From the NCBI RefSeq assembly GCF_003265705.1, contig NW_020312788.1, positions 9,001,122 to 9,065,121 of the forward strand: a stretch of DNA of 64,000 nucleotides, read 5' to 3'. The notes beneath the pieces are model-generated. The model was not told the DNA's origin. It ran no database searches and saw nothing but the letters and a program-made list of their open reading frames with translations. Below, piece by piece: positions 11,933 to 22,872 of the stretch (positions within the stretch are counted from its first letter, which is position 1; every line of letters starts with the position of its first letter). Both the position numbers and the translations under genes were made by a program. Source of the DNA: Callorhinus ursinus (taxonomy: Eukaryota > Chordata > Mammalia > Carnivora > Otariidae).

Positions 11933-12274
11933 TATTATTTTTTTTATTTGACAGAGAGAAAGATAGTGAGAGCAGGAACACAAGCAGGGGGAGTAGGAGA
12001 GAGAGAATCAGGCTTCCTGTCAAGTGGGGAATCTGAAGCAAACTCTCTGCTGAGCATGGCCCAACATGGGGCTCAATCTCACGACCCTAGCTCACGACAT
12101 GAGCCAAAACCAAGAGTGGACCTGCAACCAACTGAGACACCCAGGTGCCCCCTTTACCCATTTTTTAGGTGGGTATTTCACCAATTTCAGCCAATCCTGG
12201 CTCAATCCCAGGACCCCGGGATCATGACCTGAGCCAAAGGCAGATGCTTAACGACTGAGCCACCCAGGCACCCC
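11933..12274 (-). mobile_element. CAN SINE carrying a 166-bp foreign insert
   Basis: An antisense SINE bounded by the duplication 'cagctatttta' at 11922-11932 and 12275-12285. The tail and 3' body run from 11933 to about 12028; the 5' body and head run from about 12195 to 12274. About 12 bp of the normal middle is replaced by 166 bp. Of this, 12029-12167 is an inverted near-copy of 13387-13525, and 12168-12194 is of unknown source. The duplication encloses everything, so the insert arrived during or after SINE integration. Confidence 0.9.
12029..12167 (-). repeat. Inverted copy of 13387-13525
   Basis: By eye, 136 of 139 bases match the reverse complement of 13387-13525. The three differences cluster near 12090-12093. 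The copy includes 16-17 bp of LINE-1 sequence ('taaaaaatgggtaaag' on the minus strand) that lies outside the donor SINE, which identifies the 13.4 kb locus as the source. Confidence 0.93.
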
Positions 12275-12285
12275 CAGCTATTTTA

Positions 12286-12917
12286 AAGGCAAATACCATA
12301 TAATTGGCATAATCCAAATGCATTTTATAATTTTCTACAATATGATTACTTCTAAACATTAAGACATTTGTGTTTTGAATACAAATGTATATAAATGTAA
12401 ATTGGGAATATTTCTACCCCCAAGGAAAGTTTTTAGAGGGAAGAGTTTTGCTGTCATTATTTTTACTGAACAATTACTAGAGAGCAATAGCAGAAAAAAG
12501 AGCTTTCTAGCTCAGCTCTCACATTTGAAGTGACCTTGAACGAGTACACTCTCTCGTGAAAAAGCAACTAATATGAGCTAGCACATTTAAGTGTTAAAAT
12601 AGTCAGATAAAGATATATCAATAATTTCTTCTAGAATTGTTTAAAAATACCATTAAGCTCTCTATAAATGTATAAAACATATATTTTTCTGATTTACCAT
12701 AACTCTTGAGCACAGTCTTCACAGAAATAAACTTTCCTAATTTTATAAAACAAAATCTAACAGTAATCCCATTAGCAAGACAATTCAAACTTTTCATGTC
12801 CTTTTGAAAATTCTCATCCCATTTGAGATTGGGTTAATAGAAGAGTGAGCAGTTCATTTTCATTTCAGTATTCTTTCTTCCCTAGAACTATTTATCATAT
12901 CAATTTTTAGAAAGCAA
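12286..12917. other. No recognised features
   Basis: AT-rich sequence between the composite SINE and the next LINE-1. Nothing identified. Confidence 0.45.
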
Positions 12918-13010
12918 CCATTTCCTCAATAAATGATACTGGGAGAACTGGATAGCCACATGCAAAAGAATGATACTGGACCACCTTTAACACCATACAC
13001 AAAAATAAAC

Positions 13011-13124
13011 TCAAAATGGATTAAAAACCTAAATGTGAGACATGAAACCATAAAAATCCTAGAAGAGTCAAAAAGGATTAAAGACCTAAATGTGAAACAT
13101 GAAACCATAACATTCCTAGAGGAG
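13011..13124 (+). repeat. 57-bp tandem duplication inside LINE-1 ORF2
   Basis: Units 13011-13067 and 13068-13124 are each 57 bp and begin 'tcaaaa'. They encode two 19-residue copies in one open frame: first beginning [14 protein letters not shown], second [14 protein letters not shown]. The differences between units are scattered, so the event is not recent. Confidence 0.9.
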
Positions 13125-13402
13125 AACAGAAGCAGTAATTTCTCTGACATCAGTCATACCAACATTTTTCTAGATATGTCTCCTAAGCAAGCAAAACAAA
13201 AGCAAAAAAAACTACTGGGACTGCATCAAAATAAAAACTTTTGTGCAACAGAGGAAACCATTAACAAAACAAAAAGGCAACCTACTGAATGGAAGAAGAT
13301 ATTTGCAAAAGATATAGCCAATAAAGGGTTAATGTCCAAAATATATAAAGAACTTATACAACTCAACACCAAAAAAGAAATCTGATTAAAAAATGGGTAA
13401 AG

Positions 13403-13616
13403 GGGGCACCTGGGTGTCTCAGTTGGTTGCAGGTCCACTCTTGGTTTTGGCTCATGTCGTGGTCCAGGGTCGTGAGATTGAGCCCCATGTTGGGCCATGC
13501 TCAGCAGAGAGTTTGCTTCAGATTCTCTCCCTCTCCCTCTGCCCCTCCCCCTTCTCACACATTCTCTCTCTCTCTCTCTCTCTCTCTCAAATAAATAAAT
13601 AAATAAATCTTAAAAG
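13403..13616 (+). mobile_element. CAN SINE in LINE-1
   Basis: Head 'gggggcacctgggtgtctca', body, a (TC)n run at about 13562-13588, then an (AAAT)n tail. The duplication is 'aaaatgggtaaag' at 13390-13402 and 'aaaatgggcagaag' at 13617-13630. Its first 123 bases plus the left flank are the donor of the inverted copy at 12029-12167. Confidence 0.95.
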
Positions 13617-14624
13617 AAAATGGGCAGAAGTCTTGAATAGACATTTTTTCCAAAGAAGACATACAAATAGCCTACAGACACATGAAAAGATGTTCGATAT
13701 AGCTAATCATCAAGGAAATGCAAATCAATCAGATATCATCTTACACCTGTTAGAACAGGTAAAATCAAAAGGCAAGAAATAATAAGTGTTAAAGAGGATG
13801 TGGAGAAAAAAGAAGCCTCATATACTTTTGATGTGAATGTAAATTGGCACAGCTACTGTGGAAAACAGTAAGGAGATTCCTCCAAAATTTAAAAATAGAA
13901 TTACTATATGATCTAGTAATTCCACTACTGGGTATTTACACAAAGAAAATAAAACACTAATTTGAAAAGATATATACACCCCTATGTTCATTGCAGCACT
14001 ATGTACAGTAACTAAGATATAGAAGCAATCTAAGTGTCCATCAATAGACAAATGAGTAAGGAAGATATGGTATATAGTATATATATAATGAAATATTACA
14101 CAGTCATAAAAAAGGTCATCTTGCTATTTGAGACAACATGGATGGACTTAGAGGGTATTTATGCTAAATGAAATAGGTTAGACCAAGAAAGACAAATACC
14201 ATATGATTTCACTTGTAGTGGAATCTTTAAAAAAATGACTAAACAAACAAAAAGCAGAATCAGACCTATAAATACAGAGAACAAACTGATGGTTGCCAGA
14301 GGGGAGGTGGGTGGGGGTTGGGCAAAAGAGATGAAGAGGAGTGGAAGATACAGGCTTCCAGTTATGGAATGAATAAATCACGGAAATAAAAGGCACAACA
14401 TAAGGAATATAGTCAATGATATTGTAATAGGGATGTATGGTGACAGATGGTAGCTACACTTGCAGCAAACATAGCATAATGTATAAACTTGTCGAATCAC
14501 TGAAACTAATGTAACATTATGTGTCAACTATACTCAAATTAAAAAAAAGCAACAACATTTTCTGACTTTTTATTAGGTATTAGGATAATATGGTATGCTA
14601 TATATACTCCACTAGCCATTACAG

Positions 14625-15055
14625 AACCACTTTCCACTCTTTTCCACCATGCTCTCTGTATCTTTGTGGACTGCATCACCAGGTTGCCTTGCAATCTAAC
14701 TTCCTATTGAGCTCAGCCAGTGAGAGAGAATGAGACTGGATATGGGAGCGAGAGATATGGGCCCTGTTGAGCCATAATTTGGCAATAGCTGTATTTCTCT
14801 ATCACAGACAAAATCTTGTCATCTGACTCCCCTATAGCTCTAGATCTTGCCAGTTTGCATTAACTGTTCCCACATCTTGCGCCTTCAGGCCTAGAAATAG
14901 TGACAGTTTTCTGTTGCTACAAGTTCCTGAAATTTCATCAACCCTGTTGATTTCCCTTTATCCTGTCTATGCCTTTAAAAAATAGTACCTTCATTAAAAC
15001 TTTTTATCATGCTTTTCAAGTGATTCTTTCCTGCTGTGACCCTAACCTATATATA
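14625..15055 (+). mobile_element. Unclassified old interspersed repeat
   Basis: Moderately GC-rich sequence with 'gtggactgcatcaccaggtt', 'ttgcaatctaacttcctatt', and an end resembling 'tttcctgctgtgaccctaac'. It resembles a mammalian repeat I have seen, but I cannot name the family. No coding potential is seen. Confidence 0.35.
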
Positions 15056-16372
15056 TGTGTCATGTTTAGTGAATAAAATCCATGACATTAAATTTTGTGG
15101 AGATGGACATATAATCAAAATGGCAACCTATGCACAAAACTTTGACTAGGAAATACCGATTAAAAAATACTGTTGAATGAAGGGTAGAGGATAAAATGGT
15201 GGGAAACAGACTCTGAGTCATCAAAGAACTCTCAATAGGCATGATTAATTCAAGAATACTTAATTTCTGAAAGAAATGAAAAGAGGACATAGAATAAAAT
15301 TCTAGATGTGTGAGAGGGAGTGAAAAAAGAATAATCAATTAGGAGTACTTTACACTGGCAAAGAATGTTCCCCATAACTCAAGAAATGTATGTATACATT
15401 TCTACCCATGAGGTGCCTTTTTTGCCATTTCAAAATATTTTCTTTAGTATCATAAAATATTTTCATGAACAAAGTGAGCTAACACATGCACCAAGGTGCC
15501 TTTTGATAAGATTATCCTTCTAACTCCAGCCCCCACTCCCACATCAAGGTAGGTGTGAGATTGGAGAAATGAATATAGCAGATGGTACAGATAGAAAAAA
15601 AATCAATAAAAAGTATGGAATATTGTGCTTGGTTATTTTTCTATGTTGCAACAAAACAAAACATTTTAGTGCAAACAGTTAATTTTTCCTCTTTTCCATT
15701 TAAGTCTGATGGAGAAAAAAAGTACTTTTTTAATTCAGTTTACAGGGTCTCTCTCAGCCTATGGATTAATATCTTGGCTAATATAAATGAAACATTTTCC
15801 ACTACTGATTTAATGAGGAGAAATATATAGACACACATATTTTATAAACATGATCTGAGAGTTAGTTTTTTAAGTGTTTGTTATTTTTATTATCTTTTAC
15901 TTTAAATTATGAAACTAAGAAAACTGAACATTAACACTTGGATTCAACATTAATATTCAATATATGCATCTGTATTTACTCTAGAGGCTATTTTTTCATT
16001 ACCATGTAAGTTAAAGTATTATACAAGTATTAAAAAGTCAACCATTTAATCTCTAATTTTACTATGCTATATTAAATAGGACAAGAGATATGAAAGCATC
16101 GTCAGAAATTAACATATCATAGGAGTTCAATAAATGCTAGCCAAACTGGAATCTAAGCATAAGCCAAGCCTAACTTTAAATTTCATTTAGCTTATTATAT
16201 TTTCATAAAATAAATAAACCCACCTATTTACTAGGATATTGCTTTGAAACTAGGTAGAGTGTGGTATCTACTCTAAAATGTAGACTATACTATCTCATGG
16301 TAATACAAGTTAAATCTGTCTTATGTGTTGTATTAATTGAGTTATAGGAAACATTTACTCTAAAGTATCCCA
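15056..16372. other. No recognised features
   Basis: AT-rich sequence with chance frames of up to 90 codons, none with recognisable domains. Confidence 0.5.
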
Positions 16373-16573
16373 GGGGCACCTGGGTGGCTCAGTTGGTTGA
16401 GCATCCGACTCCAGACTTCAGCTCAGGTCATGATCTCAGGGTCCTGGAATGCAGCCCCACATCAGGCTCGGGCTCTGCACTCAGCATGGAGTTTGCTTGA
16501 GATTCTCTCTCCCTGTCCCTATGCCCCTCCTGTTCATTCTCCCTGTCTCTCTCAGATAAATAAATAAATCTTT
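16373..16573 (+). mobile_element. CAN SINE
   Basis: Head 'ggggcacctgggtggctcag', middle 'gggctcgggctctgcactca', CT-rich body and 'aaataaataaatcttttt' tail. The duplication is unclear. Confidence 0.93.
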
Positions 16574-16727
16574 TTAATATTTTTTAAAAAATAAAATAGC
16601 CCAATAAATCACTCTTTCCCCCCTGTATTTTTAACAGTCAGTTGAGTTCCTTTCCAAAATACTGAGTTGGGGAGATGGCAGTTAGGTTTCATTTACTTAT
16701 ACAAAATAAATGTGCTATTTCATTTTT

Positions 16728-16923
16728 ATTTTTTTATTTTCTTTTAAGATTTTATTTATTCATTTGAGACAGAGAGAGCACAGCAGGGGGAGAGGCAGGG
16801 AGAGAGGGAAAAGCAGACTCCCCACGGAGCTGGGAGCCTGATGTGGTACTCAATCCCAGGACCCTGGGATCATGACCTGAGCCGAAGGCAGACACTTAAC
16901 AATCTGAGCCACCCAGGTGCCCC
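16728..16923 (-). mobile_element. CAN SINE
   Basis: Antisense: tail 'aagattttatttattcattt', head 'ctgagccacccaggtgcccc'. An imperfect duplication is present: 'ctatttcattttt' at 16715-16727 and 'ttatttcatcttt' at 16925-16937. Confidence 0.94.
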
Positions 16924-16937
16924 GTTATTTCATCTTT

Positions 16938-17245
16938 AGGCATATAAGAAAAAAAATGGAACTGAGGATAAGAATTGGAGAATAAAATGCTATCAGAGGA
17001 ATAGGGCTAAGTGGCATAAACTAAATCATCATGTAAAAATTTCAAGATTTTTCTCATCTCATTTACTTGGAACACTCCACCCATGTAAACCTTAAAGACC
17101 AGTTGGTAGACTACACAGTTAAGTCAGTAAATTAAAACCTTCCAATGGTAAGTTATTTCTGGCTCAGGATAAATTTCATCAGCACATACAGTATTATTAT
17201 TATTACTGCCACTGTAATCCAAAGAATACTATCTCTCCTACTGGT
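16938..17245. other. No recognised features
   Basis: Short AT-rich gap between two antisense SINEs. A short ATT/ATTACT run lies near 17195. Confidence 0.4.
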
Positions 17246-17257
17246 CCTAACATCTGA

Positions 17258-17476
17258 TGGGGTTTTTTTGGGTTTGTGGGTTTTTTTTTTTAGATTTTAT
17301 TTATTTATTTGACACAGAGAGAGATAGTGAGAGCAGGAACACAAGCAGGGAGAGGGGGAGAAGGAGAAGCAGGCTTCCCACTGAGCAGGGAGCCCGATGA
17401 GGGAATCAGTCCCAAGACCCTGGGATCGTGACCTGAGCCGAAGGCAGACGCTTAATGACTGAGCCACCCAGGCACC
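17258..17476 (-). mobile_element. CAN SINE
   Basis: Antisense, with tail 'tagattttatttatttattt' and head 'ctgagccacccaggcacc'. Perfect duplication 'cctaacatctga' at 17246-17257 and 17477-17488. Confidence 0.96.
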
Positions 17477-17488
17477 CCTAACATCTGA

Positions 17489-18519
17489 AAGTTTAAGGAT
17501 AAAAAGTATTTGAGAAGTTAAGACCAGTTTTAATTAGCCGATAGTATTTTAAAAGGCACTAATACCTGTGCAATTGAGTTCCTGCCTTTTTGTCCACCTG
17601 AAGCCCCCAATTTGTTTTGAATTGTGGATGATTCCAGCCTTTTTCTTAAGAGTCCTTCTAGAGCCTCAGTTCTGCATATGAACCCAATTGGTACCCAGAA
17701 AATGATATTAACGGCTGCTAGATTTTCTTATTGTTGCTTCATTCTGTCTTTTCTCTCTTCATGTTGCTTGCTCATAAGTGTCCTACGAGGCTCCATCTAT
17801 CTTGTAGGCCTTCCTTCATTTGTCCCGCTGTGTCTTTCTTTAAGCATCTGACACATCCCCATGGGCTTGTTTGGTGCTCAGGTCCAAGTTCTTGCTGGTA
17901 TGGCTATCCCTTTACTGCTGAAGCTCCCATTTAGGAGGTCAAGAGAAAGGCAGTGTTGGATAAACACTGAGAGTTTGTATGTGAGACTATACCTGAATTT
18001 AAGTGTTGTTTCAGTTAACTCCTAGTTGTGTGATTATAGGCATCTTATGTAATCTGTATGTCGAGTGACTTATTAATACATGTAAAGTTCTTGAATTTGC
18101 TAATCAAGTTCTCAGTAAATGTTATTTATTATTATGTTATTTTTATGATTATTTGTATCATTAGGGCCACAAAAATAAATAAAACGCGGTTGCTTCCCTC
18201 AAAGAGCTTACAGACTTCACATTAAGTATAACAACAATGGCATTATGAAAGAAATTCATATAGGAGACATTCAACCATAACAGTTATTATTTTTCTCCAA
18301 GAAGGTCAGTAAAGACTCCATCAAAAGGGACACTTGAGCTGATTTTTTAAAAAATCACTGCATCTTTGTCAGGCAGACAAGGGGGGCAAATTAGTAGTTC
18401 AGTCACAAGCATCAAGACAAGATCCTGGTTATTTGAAGAAGGGTGAAAGATATTAGTTGGACCCAGAGCAAGATTGGATACTAAATTACCAAGCTACTGA
18501 TTTTGTTCTCCTAACAATC
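17489..18519. other. No recognised features
   Basis: Overlapping frames of 75 and 67 codons (17624-17934) show no family resemblance. The rest is AT-rich. Confidence 0.45.
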
Positions 18520-19560
18520 CAAATGCCTGCAAAGAAAACTTCTAAAACCCAGGACAAGACTGAAAATCTTAATATGAAAAAGTTGGACTTCTAGAAATTA
18601 GAAAAATTATATATATATATATAATATATAATCCTTAAAATTGAAAACTCCATAGATGAGTAAAACAAGTAGACTGGGCAAATGATATACAAATTAGGGA
18701 ACTGGCAAAAAGATCTGAAAAAATTACACAGAACATAGCATAGAATGATAAGGATATGAAAAATATGAAATAGATAATTTTTAAAAGATTTTTATATATT
18801 TATTTGAGAGGGAGAGAGAGAGAAAGAAAGAGAGCACAAGCAGGGGGAGGGGCAGAGGGAGAGGGAGAAGCAGACTCCCTGCTGAGCAGGAAGCCCAACT
18901 TGGGGCTTGATCCCAAGATCCGAGATCATGACCTGAGCTGAAGGCAGATGCTTAACCGACTGAGCCACCCACGTGTCCCTAATATAGATAATTTTAAAAA
19001 TGAGGATAATATGATGAACTAACATATACCTAAATGGATTTCTAGAAGATAAGAATAGAAAAAATGAGGAAGAAGTACTATTTGAAAATAATAGGTGAAC
19101 ATTTTCCAGAATTGATAAAACACATGAATCCACAGATTCAGGAATCACAATGAATCACAAACAGGATAATTAAAGAACAATTCACACCTCCACATACCAT
19201 GTGCAACTGCAGAATGACACATCTTAAAGCAGCAAAGGAAAAAGAAAAGATAACCTACATAGGAATGACAAACTAACAAAAATAGAGGCCAGAAGACAGT
19301 AACATAATATCTTCAGAATGCTAAGGAAAAATCATTGTAAATCTAGAAGTGGATACCCAGCTAAGTTATCATTCAAGAAACCCACTTCAGATAAACAGAA
19401 ACTGTGAGAATTTATCACTAAGGCATACTTTGTAAAGAGATTTAAAAGTATATACTTCAGAAAAACAATAATCCCAGAGAGGATGTCTGAGATGCAAGAA
19501 GGAATCCTGAGCCAAGAAACTGAAGGACATGAACAAATATAAAGAAAATAAAAATGAGTT
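18520..19560 (+). mobile_element. Old LINE-1 ORF1 region
   Basis: Decayed ORF1-type sequence of an old L1M or HAL1. The key stretch 'attttccagaattgataaaa', 'acacatgaatccacagattc', 'aggaatcacaatgaatcaca' keeps the order found in L1 ORF1 just before its RNA-binding C-terminus. A SINE interrupts it at 18783-18983, and a (TA)n run lies at 18609-18631. No open frame remains. Confidence 0.6.
18783..18983 (-). mobile_element. CAN SINE
   Basis: Antisense, inserted in the old LINE-1. Duplication 'atagataattttt' (18770-18782) against 'atagataatttt' (18984-18995). The (GA)n-rich 3' body is about 50 bp. Confidence 0.94.
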
Positions 19561-19847
19561 TAAAAACCAACTTCATGATTTCTAGAATCCTTTCTAGTTG
19601 TACAATAGCTGATTTATTTTTATACTGTTTTCTACTTCAGTGTAAATAAGGGTCATTTTTGGTTTGCATTCATGTAGCTATCTGTGCTCTAACCTAAGAC
19701 AATAACATTTATAACTCTTCCATATATCAGCACCCTTCTCCACTGCTGTCACCCCAAATCCTGATAGTTTTACTGATATACTATAGACTTATAGTATCAA
19801 TTAGTATCAATTATAAGAAGGGGATAAAGTATATGTATACATTTTAG
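19561..19847. other. No recognised features
   Basis: AT-rich gap, nothing identified. Confidence 0.4.
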
Positions 19848-19862
19848 AATTAGCAATCTTTT

Positions 19863-20657
19863 TTTTTAAATTTTTTATTTAAATTCAATTTAATTAACAT
19901 ATAGTGTATTATTAGTTTCAGAGGTAGAATTTAGTGATTCATCAGTTGCATATAACACCCAGTGCTCATTACATCAAGTGCCCTCTTTAATGCCCATCAC
20001 CCAGTTACCCCATCTCCCCACCTACCTCCCCTCCAGCAACCGTCAGTTTGTTTCCTAGAGTTAAGAGTCTTATGGTTTGTCTCCCTCTCTGTTTTCACCT
20101 TATTTTATTTTTCCTTCCCTTCCCCTATGTTCATCTGTTTTGTTTCTTAAATTCCACATATGAATGAAATCATGTGATATTTGTCTTTCTCTGACTGACC
20201 TATTTTGCTTAGCATAATACCCTCTAGTTCCATCCATGTCATTGCAAATGGTAAGATTTCATTCTTTTTGTAGGTGGAGTAATATTCCATTTTATATATA
20301 TATATATATAATTAATATCAGACCTTCTTTATCCATTCATCTGTTGGACATCTGGGCTCTTTCCATATTTTAGCTATTGTGGACACTGCTGCTGTAAACA
20401 TTGGGGTGCATGTGCCCCTTCGAATCACTATGTTTGTATCTTTTGGATAAAAACCTAGTAGTGCAATTGCTGGGTTGTAGGGTAGTTCTAATTTTAACTT
20501 TCTGAGTAAACTCCATACTGTTTTCCAGAGCTGCACCAGTTTGCTTTCCCACCAACAGTGTAAGAGAGTTCCCCGTTCTCTGCACTGTCACCAACATCTG
20601 TTGTTTCCCGAGTTGTTAATTTGACTGGTGTGAGGTAGTATTTCATTGTGGTTTTGA
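19863..20657 (-). mobile_element. Carnivoran LINE-1 3' part
   Basis: Antisense L1: A-tail at 19861-19867 as poly(T), 3' UTR with 'cacccagtgctcattacatc', then ORF2 C-terminus. A minus-strand frame of 72 codons (20318-20536) includes 'YNPAIALLGFYP', the conserved ORF2 end. A (TA)n run lies at 20293-20311. Its 5' end directly abuts the tail of the SINE at 20658-20857; both together lie between one pair of duplications. Confidence 0.9.
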
Positions 20658-20857
20658 TTTTTTTTTAAGATTTTACTTATTTATTTGAGAGAGAGAGAGC
20701 ATGAGCAGGGGGAGGGGGAGGAGCACTGGGAAAGGGAGAGGGACAAGCTGACTCCCCCACTGAGTGCAGAGCCCAGTGCAGGGCTGATCTGAGGACCCCA
20801 AGACCACCACCCAAGCTGAAGTCAGACACTCAACTGACTGAGCCACCCAGAAGCCCC
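20658..20857 (-). mobile_element. CAN SINE joined to LINE-1 5' end
   Basis: Antisense SINE with head 'ctgagccacccagaagcccc' ending at 20857 and poly(T) tail at 20658-20666. To its right is 'aattagtaatttt' (20858-20870), which matches 'aattagcaatctt' (19848-19860) left of the LINE-1. No duplication is seen for the SINE alone, and L1 sequence does not resume to its right. Confidence 0.88.
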
Positions 20858-20870
20858 AATTAGTAATTTT

Positions 20871-21764
20871 TACCGTTTCCACAGTAAGGACTTGTTCTTT
20901 ACAACTTTGTAAGAATCTATACAATTCGAGCACTACAGAAGTATTTGGCCTGCTCATCATAAACTAGGACAGTTCTGAGTTGTCCTACATACACAATAGT
21001 AAATTATATGAATTATTTAAACAGAAATAAGCTCATAGTGTCTGTATTTTAATGATTTATAGGTGAAGTGGGCTTGCATATTCAATAATTAGATGGAAAG
21101 AAGTTTCCTAATATAAGCAAAACCAAACCAAGCCAGAGAATGGGGATAATAAAATAATATTTATAAGGCATTATGGATTAAATAAACAGAAAAATTTTAA
21201 GATATTTTTAGGTAAATAAAATGGTACTGAGGAGTGAGATAAATAAAACATTAGAAGATGAAATTCAGCAATAAGAAAACAAGCAGTGAAAGGAGATACT
21301 TTGAGTATACCCATGAGTGATGAAAAGTGTAGTGTTTAAATACTTAAAAAGCAAAATAAACTAGTCTAAGCAGTTTGGTGATTTTTTTCTTTAACCTCAG
21401 TGATTGTTTATTAGTGATATGCTCTACAGTATCATTAATAAAGTGGTAGAAACCTGATTAGTGATGCAGTTACAAAAAATCGACTTCTGTTATATTTAAT
21501 ACCAACTTTAAGCAAAGTGATTTTCCTATACAAATGCCAAATATGTGAGAAAGGGAAAAGAGAGGGCCATTTTATTTACTTTCCCCTTTAGATCTAAAAA
21601 AGAACAAAACCAACCAACCTGTGTTCTTAAATTCTTTAATTCAAAATTTTAAAATTCAAGGGATATATAGGAAGAAAATTAAAAACCCTAAATGTGAGGG
21701 GAAATGGAATTAAATTAGAAATGGGAAATGTGAAAAAGGCAAAGGACGAAAATAAAAATGTATA
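20871..21764. other. No recognised features
   Basis: AT-rich sequence, nothing identified. Confidence 0.45.
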
Positions 21765-22056
21765 CAGTTGACCCTTGAACAATACGAGTTGGAACTGTGT
21801 GGGTCCACTTATATGCAGATTTTTTTCAATAAATACATAGTGTATTTTCTCTGCCTTATGATTTTCTTAATAGCATTTTCCAGAATATAATACATATAAC
21901 ATACAAAATATGTTCATTGATTCTCTTATCAGTAAGGCTTCAGGTCAACAGTAGATTATCAGTAGTTAAGTTTTGAGGGAATCAAAATTATACATGGGTT
22001 TTCAACTGTGTGTGGGGGTTAGCACCCCAACCCCTGCATTGTTCAACTCTCTTAAG
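21765..22056 (+). mobile_element. Tigger-type DNA transposon, non-autonomous
   Basis: Begins 'cagttgacccttgaacaata' after a TA and ends 'gcattgttcaactctcttaa', a decayed inverted terminal repeat. The interior includes 'tatcagtaaggcttcaggtc'. A second copy in the same orientation lies at 30402-30747. Confidence 0.75.
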
Positions 22057-22319
22057 ATGATGAATAACTTCTTATATTTGCTTAACTACTTATTCCCTTC
22101 ACAAGACCAAAGACTATCATTGATGTTCAATTGAGATGTTAGAATTTCCTCTATGTAGAAGAACCAAAGCCCAATTATTAGAAACTTATGTGAATAATCT
22201 GTTCCTCTACTTATTATATAATAGAAACAGCCAAAACTGATTTGTACCTAGCATTATAGCTATAAATATTTCTTATTTATTAAACTCATTCTGTCGATAG
22301 GCACTTAGAAAAGGTCCAT

Positions 22320-22565
22320 AAGAGGAAGCAGAGTAGTCGCTAAGAAAATCTCGAAAACCAGACAACCAGGATTCATATCCAGTTTTGATACTTACTACTT
22401 ACTTAACCATTTGACTTTGAGTAAGTTCTTTCTGTCTTGGTTTCCTCAAATGCAAAATGGGGATTACAGTATTTACTTTATATGGTTTTTACGAAGATTA
22501 AATGAGTTACATATTGCTAACCTGCATAAAATAGTACCTGGGAGTTCTACATTAGTATTAGTTAA
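22320..22565 (+). mobile_element. MIR SINE relic
   Basis: MIR blocks in order: 'caaccaggattcatatccag', 'gactttgagtaagttctttc', 'ttcctcaaatgcaaaatggg' and 'aagattaaatgagttacata'. Confidence 0.85.
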
Positions 22566-22574
22566 ATAAATACA

Positions 22575-22872
22575 CTTTATCTTATATAATCCTCCCAATG
22601 GTTTCAGAAGGTAAATATTTTTATCCCTACTTCAAAGATGAAGAATCTGAAGCTCAGTTAAGACAGACTAAATGACTTGCCCAAGAGTATAACTTGCACA
22701 ACTAATATGAGACAGGATTAGGATTTGAATCAAATTTTATATGACTTTAAAATTCATGTTCTTATTGCATCAAAAACTAATGATGTAATATATGGTGATT
22801 AACATAACAATAAAAAATTTAAAAAAAAATAAAATTCATGTTCTTTCTACTGTGTGACATACTGCTTCATTT
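22575..22872 (-). mobile_element. MIR SINE relic split by a tiny LINE-1
   Basis: Antisense MIR: 'cttcaaagatgaagaatctg', 'actaaatgacttgcccaaga', 'aggatttgaatcaaatttta', then after the insertion 'tgtgacatactgcttcattt'. The LINE-1 piece at 22764-22829 and its duplication interrupt it. Confidence 0.8.
22764..22829 (+). mobile_element. Minimal LINE-1 3' end insertion (66 bp)
   Basis: Only about the last 50 bp of the carnivoran L1 plus an A-rich tail: 'gcatcaaaaactaatgatgt', 'aatatatggtgattaacata'. The reverse complement of the start of the copy at 6797 matches it. A perfect 16-bp duplication 'taaaattcatgttctt' lies at 22748-22763 and 22830-22845. Confidence 0.95.

Larger units (their letters stand above)
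12918..14550 (+). mobile_element. LINE-1 (L1MA-like) 3' part, split by a SINE
   Basis: ORF2 C-terminus and 3' UTR of an L1 in sense orientation. A frame of 150 codons (12933-13385) reads '[18 protein letters not shown]' and later '[18 protein letters not shown]', typical of the ORF2 end. The 3' UTR runs to 'tgtcaactatactcaaatta' near 14535. A SINE interrupts it at 13403-13616. It contains an in-frame 57-bp tandem duplication (13011-13124). A duplication around 'aaagcaac' at both ends is only suggestive. Confidence 0.88.
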
